A stretch of 52,184 nt of DNA. Origin: Candidatus Endomicrobium neocapritermitis (GTDB lineage: Bacteria > Elusimicrobiota > Endomicrobiia > Endomicrobiales > Endomicrobiaceae). Below are positions 17,685 through 24,594 of this stretch, piece by piece; the stretch's first letter is position 1; each line of letters opens with the position of its first letter. Below the pieces are notes generated by a model that saw only the letters and a list, made by a program, of their open reading frames with translations, was not told the origin of the DNA and did no database searches. The stretch is from positions 1 to 52,184 of the forward strand of contig WRJZ01000036.1 in assembly GCA_009778325.1 (NCBI GenBank). Reading direction: 5' to 3'. The position numbers were made by a program, and so were the translations under genes.

Positions 17685-18790
17685 AGTTCCTCCCGCTTTT
17701 TTGCTCCCTTACCGTCAAGATACACTATTACGGGTTCGCCGCCTTTGGGCGACCACACTTTGTCGGGTTCAGGGCAAATTACGCGTATGGAGCTTTCTTC
17801 GCTTGCCACATAAGTTTTTGAGCCTTTTTGCGCAGCCACAAGGGAACGTAATTTTATTCTGTCGTTTAAAGCGACCATGCCTTTATCAAAACCTAAAATA
17901 ATTGAAAACGGTCCGTTTATGAGAGCGCTTGAATAAACCGTGCGCAGCGCAGTAAGTTCTTTTTTCAGTTCGGGGCTTTTGCGGGCGATCTCATCCCAAA
18001 GCGGCGCTGCAAGCACAGTAATGGCTTTTTCAATAGGCAGCCCGTGTTTTCTTATAAGCAGGTCAAACAAATAAGTTATAACTTCGGTATCGGTTTGAAG
18101 CGTGCACTTGTAGCCGTACATTTCAACAAAACGGCGGTTTGCATCGTAAGAAGATATCTCGCCGTTATGCACGATAGACCAGTTAAGCATGGTAAACGGG
18201 TGAGCCCCGCCCCACCAACCCGGGGTGTTAGTGGGAAAACGCCCATGAGCAGTCCATAGGTGGGCATCATATGTGTCTAACATAAAAAAGTCGCCTATAT
18301 CTTCGGGATAACCTACTCCCTTAAACGTTCCCATATTTTTACCGCTTGAAAATACATAAGCGCCTTTATATTCTTTATTTATGCGTATGACGCACCTCTT
18401 TGTAAATTCTTCTTCGTCAAGATATCCGTCCTGAACTATATAAATTCTCGGACGTACGAAATACCGCCATATAAGAGGTTTGTTTTTTACCGAAGCGACC
18501 TTACGCGTAGGAATATTACCGGCGCTTGCTATTTCGAAATGCTTGGAAAGATACTCTTCGGTTTTCATTTTTATAGCAAGGTTATCGTAAAAGATATGCA
18601 GGGCAAATAAATCTTTATATTCCGGGTAAATGCCGTAAGCGGCAAATCCTCCGCCAAGCCCGTTTGACCGCTCATGCATAAGGGCGATAGACTGTATAAT
18701 ATCGTTACCGCTGAAACGTTTGCCGGTTTTGTCTATTATAGCGCTTATGGCGCAACCCGCAGGTATTCGTATATCGCCTTCTTTTAACAT
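17678..18790 (-). CDS. Class II glutamine amidotransferase subunit of split glutamate synthase
   Basis: This 370-residue protein matches the N-terminal glutaminase domain of glutamate synthase. The likely nucleophile is Cys13 in RIPAGCAISAI, so a short propeptide would need removal, as in related archaeal-type proteins. Other supporting motifs are TAHGRFPTNTPGWWGGAHPF, WSIVHNGEISSYDANR and LQTDTEVITYLFDLL. I chose the ATG reading MLKEGD because GGGGGT sits 5 bases upstream, while the ATG 12 bases earlier has no ribosome site. It is the first gene of the unit and lies just after leader B. Confidence 0.88.
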   Translation of the reverse strand: MLKEGDIRIPAGCAISAIIDKTGKRFSGNDIIQSIALMHERSNGLGGGFAAYGIYPEYKDLFALHIFYDNLAIKMKTEEYLSKHFEIASAGNIPTRKVASVKNKPLIWRYFVRPRIYIVQDGYLDEEEFTKRCVIRINKEYKGAYVFSSGKNMGTFKGVGYPEDIGDFFMLDTYDAHLWTAHGRFPTNTPGWWGGAHPFTMLNWSIVHNGEISSYDANRRFVEMYGYKCTLQTDTEVITYLFDLLIRKHGLPIEKAITVLAAPLWDEIARKSPELKKELTALRTVYSSALINGPFSIILGFDKGMVALNDRIKLRSLVAAQKGSKTYVASEESSIRVICPEPDKVWSPKGGEPVIVYLDGKGAKKREELC

Positions 18791-18930
18791 TTTACCCCCC
18801 ATTTACGTCGTAAAAAAGGCAAAAACGTCTTAAAAAACCTCATGTTTGAGATTAATTAAGACGCCTTTGCCTTTTTACCGAATTATTAAGTTGTTTAAAA
18901 ATATACAATATTTTTTTTTAAAATGCAAGA
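18791..18930 (-). promoter_or_regulatory. Leader B of the glutamate synthase operon: promoter, ANTAR-type hairpin, terminator
   Basis: The promoter reads TTGCAT (18928-18923), exactly 17 bases, then TATATT (18905-18900). The predicted transcript reaches AAGGC-AAAGGC-GTCTT, a 5-bp stem with hexaloop AAAGGC (core 18871-18862). The 3' part of that hairpin is also the 5' arm of a larger terminator. In it AAAAAGGCAAA and CGTCTTAA pair with TTAAGACG and TTTTTGCC (18833-18815), ending in T-rich sequence. Between them lies a second small hairpin, CTCA-AACA-TGAG. Sequence and layout are nearly the same as leader C. Confidence 0.7.
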
Positions 18931-18953
18931 GATAAATTGTTATTTTTTTATTT

Positions 18954-20132
18954 TCAGACGGATAAATGGAATCTTTTCATCGCTTCCTCCACGTTTTCTT
19001 TTGCACCGAAAGCAGTCAGCCGGAAAAACCCTTCGCCGTTGGCGCCGAAGCCCGCGCCCGGCGTGCCGACGACATTCGCTTTTTCAAGCAGTTTGTCAAA
19101 AAACTCCCACGAAGACATTTTGCCGGGGCATTTAAGCCAAATATACGGCGAGTTTTTACCTCCGGTAAACCAAATGCCCAGCATAGTCAACGTGTCGGCT
19201 ATAATGCGCGCGTTTTGGAGGTAGTAGTTTACATTGGTTTTGATTTGAGGTATTCCCTCTTCGCTGAACACTGCCAGCGCGCCGCGCTGGACTATATAAG
19301 GAACGCCGTTAAATTTAGTGGTCTGCCGCCGAAGCCAGAGTTTATTTAGAGCTGCGCCGCCACGGACAAGTTCGCGCGGAACAACCGTATAACCGCAGCG
19401 AGTTCCAGTAAATCCCGCAGTTTTGGAAAGAGAGCAAAATTCTATCGCGCATTTTCTCGCGCCTTCAATCTGATATATGCTCGCGGGCAAAGCTTTATCC
19501 TGAATAAATATTTCATACGCGCTGTCAAACAAAATAACAGCATCGTTCTCCAAAGCGTATTTGACCCACAGTCCAAGCTGCTCTTTGTTATAAGCCGCTC
19601 CCGTGGGATTGTTAGGCGAACACATATATATAATGTCAGCCTTTACATTTTTATCGGGCAAAGGCAGAAAATTATTGTTTGCGTTTCCGTTTATATAAAT
19701 AATTTTACGGCCCGCCATAACGTTTGTGTCCGCATATACCGGATAAACGGGGTTGGGTATCAGAACAGTATTGTCATACGAGAAAATATCAAGTATATTG
19801 CCAAGGTCGCTTTTTGCGCCGTCGCTGATAAAAACTTCACTCTCTTGCAGCGTTACATCTTTTTTTAGATAATAACCGCAGATTGCCTGTCTCAAAAATG
19901 AGTAGCCCTGTTCCTCTCCGTAACCGCGGAATGTTTCAGGCGCGCCCATTTCGGAAACAGCTTGCTGCATAGCTTTCGTGACTGCAGGAACAAGCGGCAG
20001 AGTAACGTCTCCTATTCCCAAAGAGTATAATGTTTTATCCGGATTTTCCGCCGCGTATTCTTTTACCTTTTTTGATATCAGGGAAAACAGATAACTGTCT
20101 TTCAGATTCAAATAATTTTTGTTTATGTTCAT
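18954..20132 (-). CDS. dapL: LL-diaminopimelate aminotransferase
   Basis: DapL converts tetrahydrodipicolinate directly to LL-diaminopimelate using glutamate as amino donor, in the short route to lysine and peptidoglycan. The 392 residues show the family pattern GIGDVTLPL, TFRGYGEEQGYSFLR, FISDGAKSDLGNI, CSPNNPTGAAY and the PLP lysine Lys237 in CSLSKTAGFTGTRCGY. I use the ATG reading MNINKNYLN, with AGGGG 7 bases upstream; the longer frame to 20201 lacks support. It follows dapF by 96 bases at the end of the OMP-amtB-PII unit. The donor glutamate links it to nitrogen assimilation. Confidence 0.95.
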   Translation of the reverse strand: MNINKNYLNLKDSYLFSLISKKVKEYAAENPDKTLYSLGIGDVTLPLVPAVTKAMQQAVSEMGAPETFRGYGEEQGYSFLRQAICGYYLKKDVTLQESEVFISDGAKSDLGNILDIFSYDNTVLIPNPVYPVYADTNVMAGRKIIYINGNANNNFLPLPDKNVKADIIYMCSPNNPTGAAYNKEQLGLWVKYALENDAVILFDSAYEIFIQDKALPASIYQIEGARKCAIEFCSLSKTAGFTGTRCGYTVVPRELVRGGAALNKLWLRRQTTKFNGVPYIVQRGALAVFSEEGIPQIKTNVNYYLQNARIIADTLTMLGIWFTGGKNSPYIWLKCPGKMSSWEFFDKLLEKANVVGTPGAGFGANGEGFFRLTAFGAKENVEEAMKRFHLSV

Positions 20133-20228
20133 ATAAGCCCCTTTATTTGAGCAACCTGCCCGGCGATTCGGACGCAATACTTTTACCGAAACCCGAGACA
20201 ACTACGACCGTTACAAAAATAAATTCGG

Positions 20229-21071
20229 TCATATATCCACAATGCCGTCAAACACTTTTTTACATTCGCCCGTCATATACACTATTTCGTCCGTGTACTT
20301 AATTGTCAGCTCTCCACCCAGGAGCTGCACCTTAATGTTCGCGTCCTTATCGCAGTATCCGTTCAGAACTGCGGCCACTGCGCAAGCGCAAGCGCCTGTA
20401 CCGCAGGACTGCGTTTCACCGCTGCCGCGTTCCCATACACGCATTTTCAAATGATTCCTTCCGACGACTTCAACAAACTCAGTATTTATCCTGTCCGGAA
20501 ACAGAGCGGCGTTATTTTCAAATTTCGGCCCGATCTTGCATAAATCAAGTTTATCCGTGGCTTTGCAAAATATTACAGCATGCGGATTACCCATGGAAAC
20601 GCAGGTAATATTATATTCCTTGCCGTCAACCGCCACAGGTCTGGCGATTACGCTCTCCCCCGGCAGTTTAACGGGAATTTTTTCAGGCCGCAGTTCCGGA
20701 CGGCCCATGTCTACCCTGACGGAAGAGACAACTCCGTTTTTAATTGACAGATCAAGTTCTTTAACGCCACTGAGCGTTTCTATCCGCATATGCCGTTTTT
20801 GAACTACGTTGTTATCATAAAGATATTTCGCTACGCATCGTATGGCGTTGCCGCACATGCTACCTTCGCTGCCGTCAAGATTGAACATCCGCATTTTTGC
20901 GTCGGCCATATCGGAACGAAGTATAAGAACAATCCCATCGCCGCCCACTCCCGTGTGCCGCTCCGACAGGAACACCGACAGAGATTCCGGTGAATTGACG
21001 GTAAGGTCAAAACAGTTGATGAAAATGTAATCATTACCGCAACCATGCATTTTTGTAAAAGATAAGCGCAT
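20229..21071 (-). CDS. dapF: Diaminopimelate epimerase
   Basis: DapF interconverts LL- and meso-diaminopimelate without a cofactor. The 280 residues contain the two catalytic cysteines, Cys73 in MCGNAIRC and Cys223 in SCGTGACA. The N-terminal FTKMHGCGNDYIF and GGDGI motifs are present. I start at MRLSFTKMHG, where AAGGAG lies 7 bases upstream; 14 extra in-frame codons to 21113 are unlikely to be used. The gene follows the PII gene after 25 bases, so diaminopimelate synthesis appears transcriptionally linked to ammonium uptake. Confidence 0.95.
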   Translation of the reverse strand: MRLSFTKMHGCGNDYIFINCFDLTVNSPESLSVFLSERHTGVGGDGIVLILRSDMADAKMRMFNLDGSEGSMCGNAIRCVAKYLYDNNVVQKRHMRIETLSGVKELDLSIKNGVVSSVRVDMGRPELRPEKIPVKLPGESVIARPVAVDGKEYNITCVSMGNPHAVIFCKATDKLDLCKIGPKFENNAALFPDRINTEFVEVVGRNHLKMRVWERGSGETQSCGTGACACAVAAVLNGYCDKDANIKVQLLGGELTIKYTDEIVYMTGECKKVFDGIVDI

Positions 21072-21096
21072 ATGAGAACTCCTTAAATTATTCATG

Positions 21097-21441
21097 TCAA
21101 TTAATCGCTGCAATGCCCGTTTCTTTCGTGCGGACTCTTACGACTTCGCGCAAATCATAGCTGAAAATTTTGCCGTCGCCGGGATTTCCCGTATAAGCTG
21201 CTTCGCTGATTGCGGAAATCGTTTTTTGTTCCCATTCCGGCGATGAAACGATAATTTCAAACTTGATTTTTTTAAGCAAGTTAACATTTACTTCCGTTCC
21301 GCGCACATATTTGGTGTAGCCTTTTTGCTTGCCGCATCCCTGAACTTCGGAAACTGTTATTCCGCAAACATTTATTTTACAAAGCGCTTCTTTTATGTCT
21401 TCAAACTTTTCTTCACGCACTATTGCTTCTATTTTAATCAT
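21097..21441 (-). CDS. PII nitrogen regulatory protein (GlnK/GlnB-like)
   Basis: PII trimers sense ATP/ADP and 2-oxoglutarate and control AmtB and other nitrogen proteins. The 114 residues are standard length. Gln39 and Lys58, which bind ligand, are present, as is the C-terminal GDGKIF stretch. The T-loop reads KGYTKYVRGTEVNVN. Residue 51, the usual uridylylated Tyr, is Val, although Tyr46 is kept. I infer that signalling relies on effector binding rather than GlnD-type uridylylation. The gene lies 27 bases after amtB, the classic amtB-glnK pairing. An AGGAGG-like site (GGAGGCAAT) precedes the ATG. Confidence 0.94.
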   Translation of the reverse strand: MIKIEAIVREEKFEDIKEALCKINVCGITVSEVQGCGKQKGYTKYVRGTEVNVNLLKKIKFEIIVSSPEWEQKTISAISEAAYTGNPGDGKIFSYDLREVVRVRTKETGIAAIN

Positions 21442-21468
21442 ATTGCCTCCGTTAAATTTATATTTGCA

Positions 21469-22698
21469 TTAATCAAGTCCGTTGAAAGACGGATACGCGC
21501 TTTCGCCGTGTTCGGAAATATCCAGACCTTTAAGCTCGTCTTTTTTGTCAACGCGCAAAGGAGTAAACGTTCTTACAACTATAACGCATATCACGGTCAG
21601 CGCAACGACATACGCAATCGTTACAAGTATGCCCAAAATTTGCGCGAAAAACTGGCTAAACTCTCCGTATATAAGGCCCGGGTTTCCGCCGTTAATGGCA
21701 GGATTGCAAAAAACGCCCGTTAAAATGCCTCCCCAAATTCCTCCTATGCCGTGGCAGCCGAACGCGTCTAAGGCATCGTCAACTTTAAATATCTTTTTGA
21801 TAAGCGCTATGCCGTAGTAGCACACGGGGGCAACCGTTATTCCTATGATAAGCGCCGCCCACATATCCACAAAACCCGCCGCCGGCGTTATGCCGACAAG
21901 CCCCGCTATAATGCCCGTGCAGGCGCCTATAAGCGTTGGTTTTTTGTGGCGAATAACGTCTATAAGCATCCAGACAACAAGCGCCGCTGCCGCAGAAATT
22001 GCCGTTGTCATAAAAGCGTGCGCGGCAAGACCGTTTGCCGCCAAAGCCGAGCCCGCATTAAACCCAAACCATCCAAACCACAAAAGTCCTGTGCCTAATA
22101 ATATAAAAGGCACATTATGCGTGCGATACGCCATTTGTTCGTAACCGATTCTTCTTCCCAAAATTATGGCAAGTATAAGCCCCGTAAGCCCTGAACTTAT
22201 ATGCACTACGTCGCCGCCGGCAAAATCTAAAGCGCCTATTGTTTCGCCGATAAAACCGCCGCCCCAAACCATATGCGCCAGCGGATAATAAACAAGCACA
22301 GACCACAAGGCTATAAAAATAAACAATGCTTTAAATTTCATTCTTCCCGCAACAGAACCCGTAATAATGGCTGGCGTTATTAAAGCAAACATCATCTGAA
22401 AAGCTACAAACGCGAAAACCGGCAGATTTTCGTCAAAAATCGAATCTTTCGTTATTCTGCTAAGGCTGAAATTAGATAAATTACCTATAAATAAACCGTC
22501 TCCGCTAAAAGACAGTGAATACCCCACAAGCATGTACATGATAACTCCGAGACCTAAAATAAATGCAGAGTTCATCATATTGTTTACCATATTTTTTCTT
22601 CGACCCAGTCCCCCGTAAAATAAAGCGAGCCCCGGAGTCATTATAAAAACTAACGCCGTACAAATGAGAATAAAAGCCGTATCTGCCGCATTAATCAT
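21469..22698 (-). CDS. amtB: Ammonium transporter
   Basis: AmtB is a trimeric inner-membrane ammonium channel with about 11 membrane helices. The 409 residues show the pore motifs: DFAGGDVVHISSG with the first conserved His, and DAFGCHGIGGIWGG with the second. The N-terminal TPGLALFYGGLGRRKN signature is present. There is no obvious cleavable signal beyond the first membrane segment. An AGGAGG lies 6 bases before the start. The neighbours are an outer-membrane protein gene 19 bases upstream and PII downstream. Confidence 0.97.
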   Translation of the reverse strand: MINAADTAFILICTALVFIMTPGLALFYGGLGRRKNMVNNMMNSAFILGLGVIMYMLVGYSLSFSGDGLFIGNLSNFSLSRITKDSIFDENLPVFAFVAFQMMFALITPAIITGSVAGRMKFKALFIFIALWSVLVYYPLAHMVWGGGFIGETIGALDFAGGDVVHISSGLTGLILAIILGRRIGYEQMAYRTHNVPFILLGTGLLWFGWFGFNAGSALAANGLAAHAFMTTAISAAAALVVWMLIDVIRHKKPTLIGACTGIIAGLVGITPAAGFVDMWAALIIGITVAPVCYYGIALIKKIFKVDDALDAFGCHGIGGIWGGILTGVFCNPAINGGNPGLIYGEFSQFFAQILGILVTIAYVVALTVICVIVVRTFTPLRVDKKDELKGLDISEHGESAYPSFNGLD

Positions 22699-22717
22699 AT
22701 CTTCCTCCTTTATATAT

Positions 22718-23242
22718 TTAAAAGTTTACGCAAAAACCAAATACTAAGGTGTTTATATCCAAATTAACCGAAAACTCGTTTCCGCTATAACCTGTACGCA
22801 TCGCCGTTTTGTAAGCAACTTCACCGAAACTTACAAAAAGCGTAAACCTGTCGCTTAGCGCGTATTCCACAACCGGCAGTACCGCAATGCCGAAAGTATC
22901 GGTAGTTGCTGTGCCGTCGTCTGAACTTCCAAACGAAACCTGCCCTCTTGTATAAAACGCAAAATTGCCTGACTCCCAAGCTTTGTAACGGACAAAAGGG
23001 ATTATTTCATATTCATACGTACTTACGCCGCTTGTATCGTCGGCAGTGTAAGAGAACCCGACTCCGGCATCAATCTTATCTGAAAAAATACGCGCTATTT
23101 CCGGCGCTATCATAAAAGATGAGCCGCTGTCGTCGCCTCCGAGAGACGTATACTTTAAAGCCGTTCCCGCGTACCAGTCAAACGCGAAAACGTTTCCGGC
23201 CAAAAATATAACAAACATTACCGCAACCGATAACTTTTTCAT
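22718..23242 (-). CDS. Small outer-membrane beta-barrel protein in the amtB operon
   Basis: The 174-residue protein starts with a clear signal peptide, cleaved after NVFA near residue 20. The mature part has alternating hydrophobic strands separated by Gly/Asp/Ser-rich turns and ends in Phe, which fits an 8-stranded OmpA/opacity-like barrel. I cannot assign a precise function. It is the first gene after leader C and lies 19 bases before amtB, so it should be expressed with ammonium uptake and might be a small porin or surface protein for nitrogen limitation. A GGAGG precedes the start. Confidence 0.75.
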   Translation of the reverse strand: MKKLSVAVMFVIFLAGNVFAFDWYAGTALKYTSLGGDDSGSSFMIAPEIARIFSDKIDAGVGFSYTADDTSGVSTYEYEIIPFVRYKAWESGNFAFYTRGQVSFGSSDDGTATTDTFGIAVLPVVEYALSDRFTLFVSFGEVAYKTAMRTGYSGNEFSVNLDINTLVFGFCVNF

Positions 23243-23440
23243 TGTGCTGCCTCCTTTTTTGTGTCTTATAAATACAGCACCGGCGCTAAAAATATAATTT
23301 TTCAGCGCCGGTGCTGTCAGTTAAAGTAAAAAGGCGTCTTAAAAAATCCCTCTCAGGATTGATTAAGACGCCTTTGCCTTTTTACCAAGTTATTAAGTTG
23401 TTTAAAAGTGTACAATATTTTTTTTCAAAATGCAATTTTG
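23243..23440 (-). promoter_or_regulatory. Leader C of the OMP-amtB-PII operon: promoter, ANTAR-type hairpin, terminator
   Basis: The promoter reads TTGCAT (23435-23430), 17 bases, then TACACT (23412-23407). The transcript contains AAGGC-AAAGGC-GTCTT (core 23378-23369). This overlaps the 5' arm of a strong intrinsic terminator, in which AAAGGCGTCTTAA pairs with TTAAGACGCCTTT followed by TTAC (23363-23328). A small hairpin ATCC-TGAGAG-GGAT lies between the arms. Compared with leader B I count about six differences over some 78 bases from the -35 box onward. Confidence 0.72.
23274..23317. repeat. Perfect 14-bp inverted repeat upstream of the OMP gene
   Basis: ACAGCACCGGCGCT (23274-23287) is an exact reverse complement of 23304-23317, with a 16-base A/T-rich middle that can extend the stem. 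It lies between the leader C terminator and the OMP ribosome site and has no U-run on the minus side. It could be an operator, an mRNA-stabilising hairpin or a second attenuator. Confidence 0.8.
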
Positions 23441-23554
23441 TAGAATTTTTACATATTCAGTTACCTCCTTCCAAAAAGTATCTCTTCGCACTTTCCCGCA
23501 AGCTCTTTACTCAATAGTTCGATACTCTTGCTCGGATTTTCAAGCTCTTGGCAT

Positions 23555-23635
23555 AAAAAAAGCCCGCCCTGTATCAAACCGAGCAGGCGTTGAAAGCCCG
23601 TTTACCTGCTGCTACGGGAACGGCAGGCTGGGCTA
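23555..23635 (-). ncRNA. Candidate structured RNA ending in an intrinsic terminator
   Basis: On the minus strand GCCC-AG-CCTG (23633-23624) can pair with CAGG-GC-GGGC (23571-23562), followed by seven T. Inside, CCCGT (23618-23614) pairs with ACGGG (23601-23597), and AGCAGG (23610-23605) with CCTGCT (23587-23582). These interleave as an H-type pseudoknot. Upstream, AACCG and CGGTT around 23690-23668 can form another hairpin. I do not recognise the family; it does not show the SRP, tmRNA, RNase P or known riboswitch motifs. It may be an sRNA or an attenuated leader. Confidence 0.45.
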
Positions 23636-23760
23636 CTCTTGTTTATTCTCTACATAACTATTTTAACTTCGAACCGACGAGAAGAGGCGGTTTCTGCGGG
23701 GTTGTTCCACAATAATACATAGGGTAAGCAGAAAAAGGGGCATATAGGTTATACAGATGT

Positions 23761-23791
23761 TTGACTGTTTTTTTAAAAATGTTAGTATAAT
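23761..23791 (+). promoter_or_regulatory. Candidate plus-strand sigma-70-type promoter
   Basis: TTGACT (23761-23766) and TATAAT (23786-23791) are near-consensus -35 and -10 boxes with a 19-base gap, slightly long. It is the only convincing plus-strand promoter I noticed. Transcription would start close to the ATG at 23798. Confidence 0.4.
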
Positions 23792-23797
23792 TCAACT

Positions 23798-23962
23798 ATG
23801 AGTTTAAAAAGGCTGCCGCTTTGGCAATGGAGAAACTATATAACCAGAATGACTCCCTACATACAATTCGTAAAATTCTTTATGTTTTGCCAACACTCTA
23901 ATATACTTTTCGCACAACCAATAGAAGCGGTGTTTTATGGCAAAAGGCGATATAGAGTTTGA
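23798..23962 (+). CDS. Possible small ORF of unknown function, 54 residues
   Basis: The frame begins ATGAGTTTAAAAAGG just after a candidate promoter and encodes a basic, aromatic-rich peptide starting MSLKRLPLWQWRNYITRM. No ribosome site precedes it, so it would be leaderless. There is no domain I recognise, and the frame is short enough to be chance. A second 18-codon frame (MAKGDIEFDGKYYP...) begins at 23937 within it. It could be a remnant of a mobile element. Confidence 0.2.
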   Translation: MSLKRLPLWQWRNYITRMTPYIQFVKFFMFCQHSNILFAQPIEAVFYGKRRYRV

Positions 23963-24198
23963 CGGCAAATACTATCCCTATGGGCATTACTAATGGCGTT
24001 TAAAGGCATTTTCCTGCCATTTTTCGCTTCTTTGGCCCAACTCTGCCCCAACCACTAACGCCACCCTAAAACCCGCAGAACTTATGTGCAAAAAACGGAC
24101 CAAATACCCATGCAATTTGGGCATAGTCCAATCGTTAAAACCCTTCCAAATCTTTCAAATCGTTGTTTTAGTCAATGCTTTTCGTCGTCGGTAAAAAG

Positions 24199-24224
24199 AA
24201 AAAACCCCCGATTTTAGTCGAGAG
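24199..24224 (-). terminator. Intrinsic terminator after the tRNA genes
   Basis: On the minus strand CTCTCGA-CTAAAA-TCGGGGG is followed directly by TTTTTT. It lies about 20 bases beyond the 3' end of tRNA-Val, as expected for the end of the tRNA transcript. Confidence 0.7.
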
Positions 24225-24242
24225 TTTGTTTTATGAAGGGAA

Positions 24243-24316
24243 TGCCCGGTAGAAGACTCGAACTTCTGACCCCTTCCATGTCAAGGAAGTACTCTAACCA
24301 ACTGAGCTAACCGGGC
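24243..24316 (-). tRNA. tRNA-Val (anticodon GAC)
   Basis: The 74-base cloverleaf has acceptor stem GCCCGGT/ACCGGGC, D-arm TAGCTCAGTTGGTTAGA, anticodon stem CTTCC/GGAAG with loop TTGACAT, and T-arm AGAAG-TTCGAGT-CTTCT. The discriminator is A and no CCA is encoded. GAC anticodons read GUC and GUU valine codons. Confidence 0.95.
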
Positions 24317-24323
24317 TTTAACT

Positions 24324-24447
24324 ACAGTTAATAGTTAATAGATAGTAGTGAATAGTTTTGGAGTTCGCCGAAGGCGAACAGATTAATAAGTTTCGGCTTT
24401 GCCGAAACACAATAACTATTAGTTATTATCTATTAACTATTAACTGT
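24324..24447. repeat. Intergenic repeat between the tRNAs, TTAATAGT-word family
   Basis: The left arm (ACAGTTAATAGTTAATAG...) and right arm (...CTATTAACTATTAACTGT) are inverted copies made of a roughly 8-base word. The centre holds two mini-hairpins, TTCGCC-GAA-GGCGAA and TTTCGGC-TTT-GCCGAAA. The element fills the whole space between tRNA-Val and tRNA-Cys. Confidence 0.8.
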
Positions 24448-24455
24448 CTTTAACA

Positions 24456-24527
24456 AGGTGCGGGCCGGAATTGAACCGGCGAATAACAGTTTTGCAGACT
24501 GCTCCCTTACCACTTGGGTACCGCACC
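24456..24527 (-). tRNA. tRNA-Cys (anticodon GCA)
   Basis: The 72-base cloverleaf has acceptor GGTGCGG/CCGCACC, anticodon loop CTGCAAA within CAGT/ACTG, T-arm GCCGG-TTCAATT-CCGGC and the U73 discriminator expected for cysteine tRNA. CCA is not encoded. It lies upstream of tRNA-Val on the same strand. Confidence 0.95.
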
Positions 24528-24594
24528 AAAAAACATCTAATTTAAAACTGATTTATGAGTATATAAAATATCCTGTTTTTAGTCAACAGTTAAA

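Larger units (their letters stand above)
23700..24198. other. Gene-poor spacer without a recognised protein gene
   Basis: I see no conserved protein gene on either strand here. Frames are broken by stops and the sequence gives no recognisable domain. It lies directly on the 3' side of tRNA-Val, a common place for integrated elements, so it may be a decayed insertion, but no integrase motif could be read. It includes the plus-strand promoter and small ORF listed separately. Confidence 0.5.

Noticed and set aside
18895-18935. Sigma-54 promoter for the nitrogen units.
   Set aside because: No TGGCAC-N5-TTGCA pattern is present; the 17-base-spaced TTGCAT/TATATT boxes fit a housekeeping sigma factor.
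23555-23635. Identification of the pseudoknotted RNA as 4.5S SRP RNA, tmRNA or 6S RNA.
   Set aside because: The SRP GGAAG/AGCAG loop pair, the tmRNA tag and tRNA-like ends, and the 6S length and open bubble are not visible.
2560-24255. A 21.7-kb mobile island bounded by the 15-base tRNA-Val match.
   Set aside because: The interval holds essential core genes with normal operon structure and no integrase; the match is reported only as an observation.
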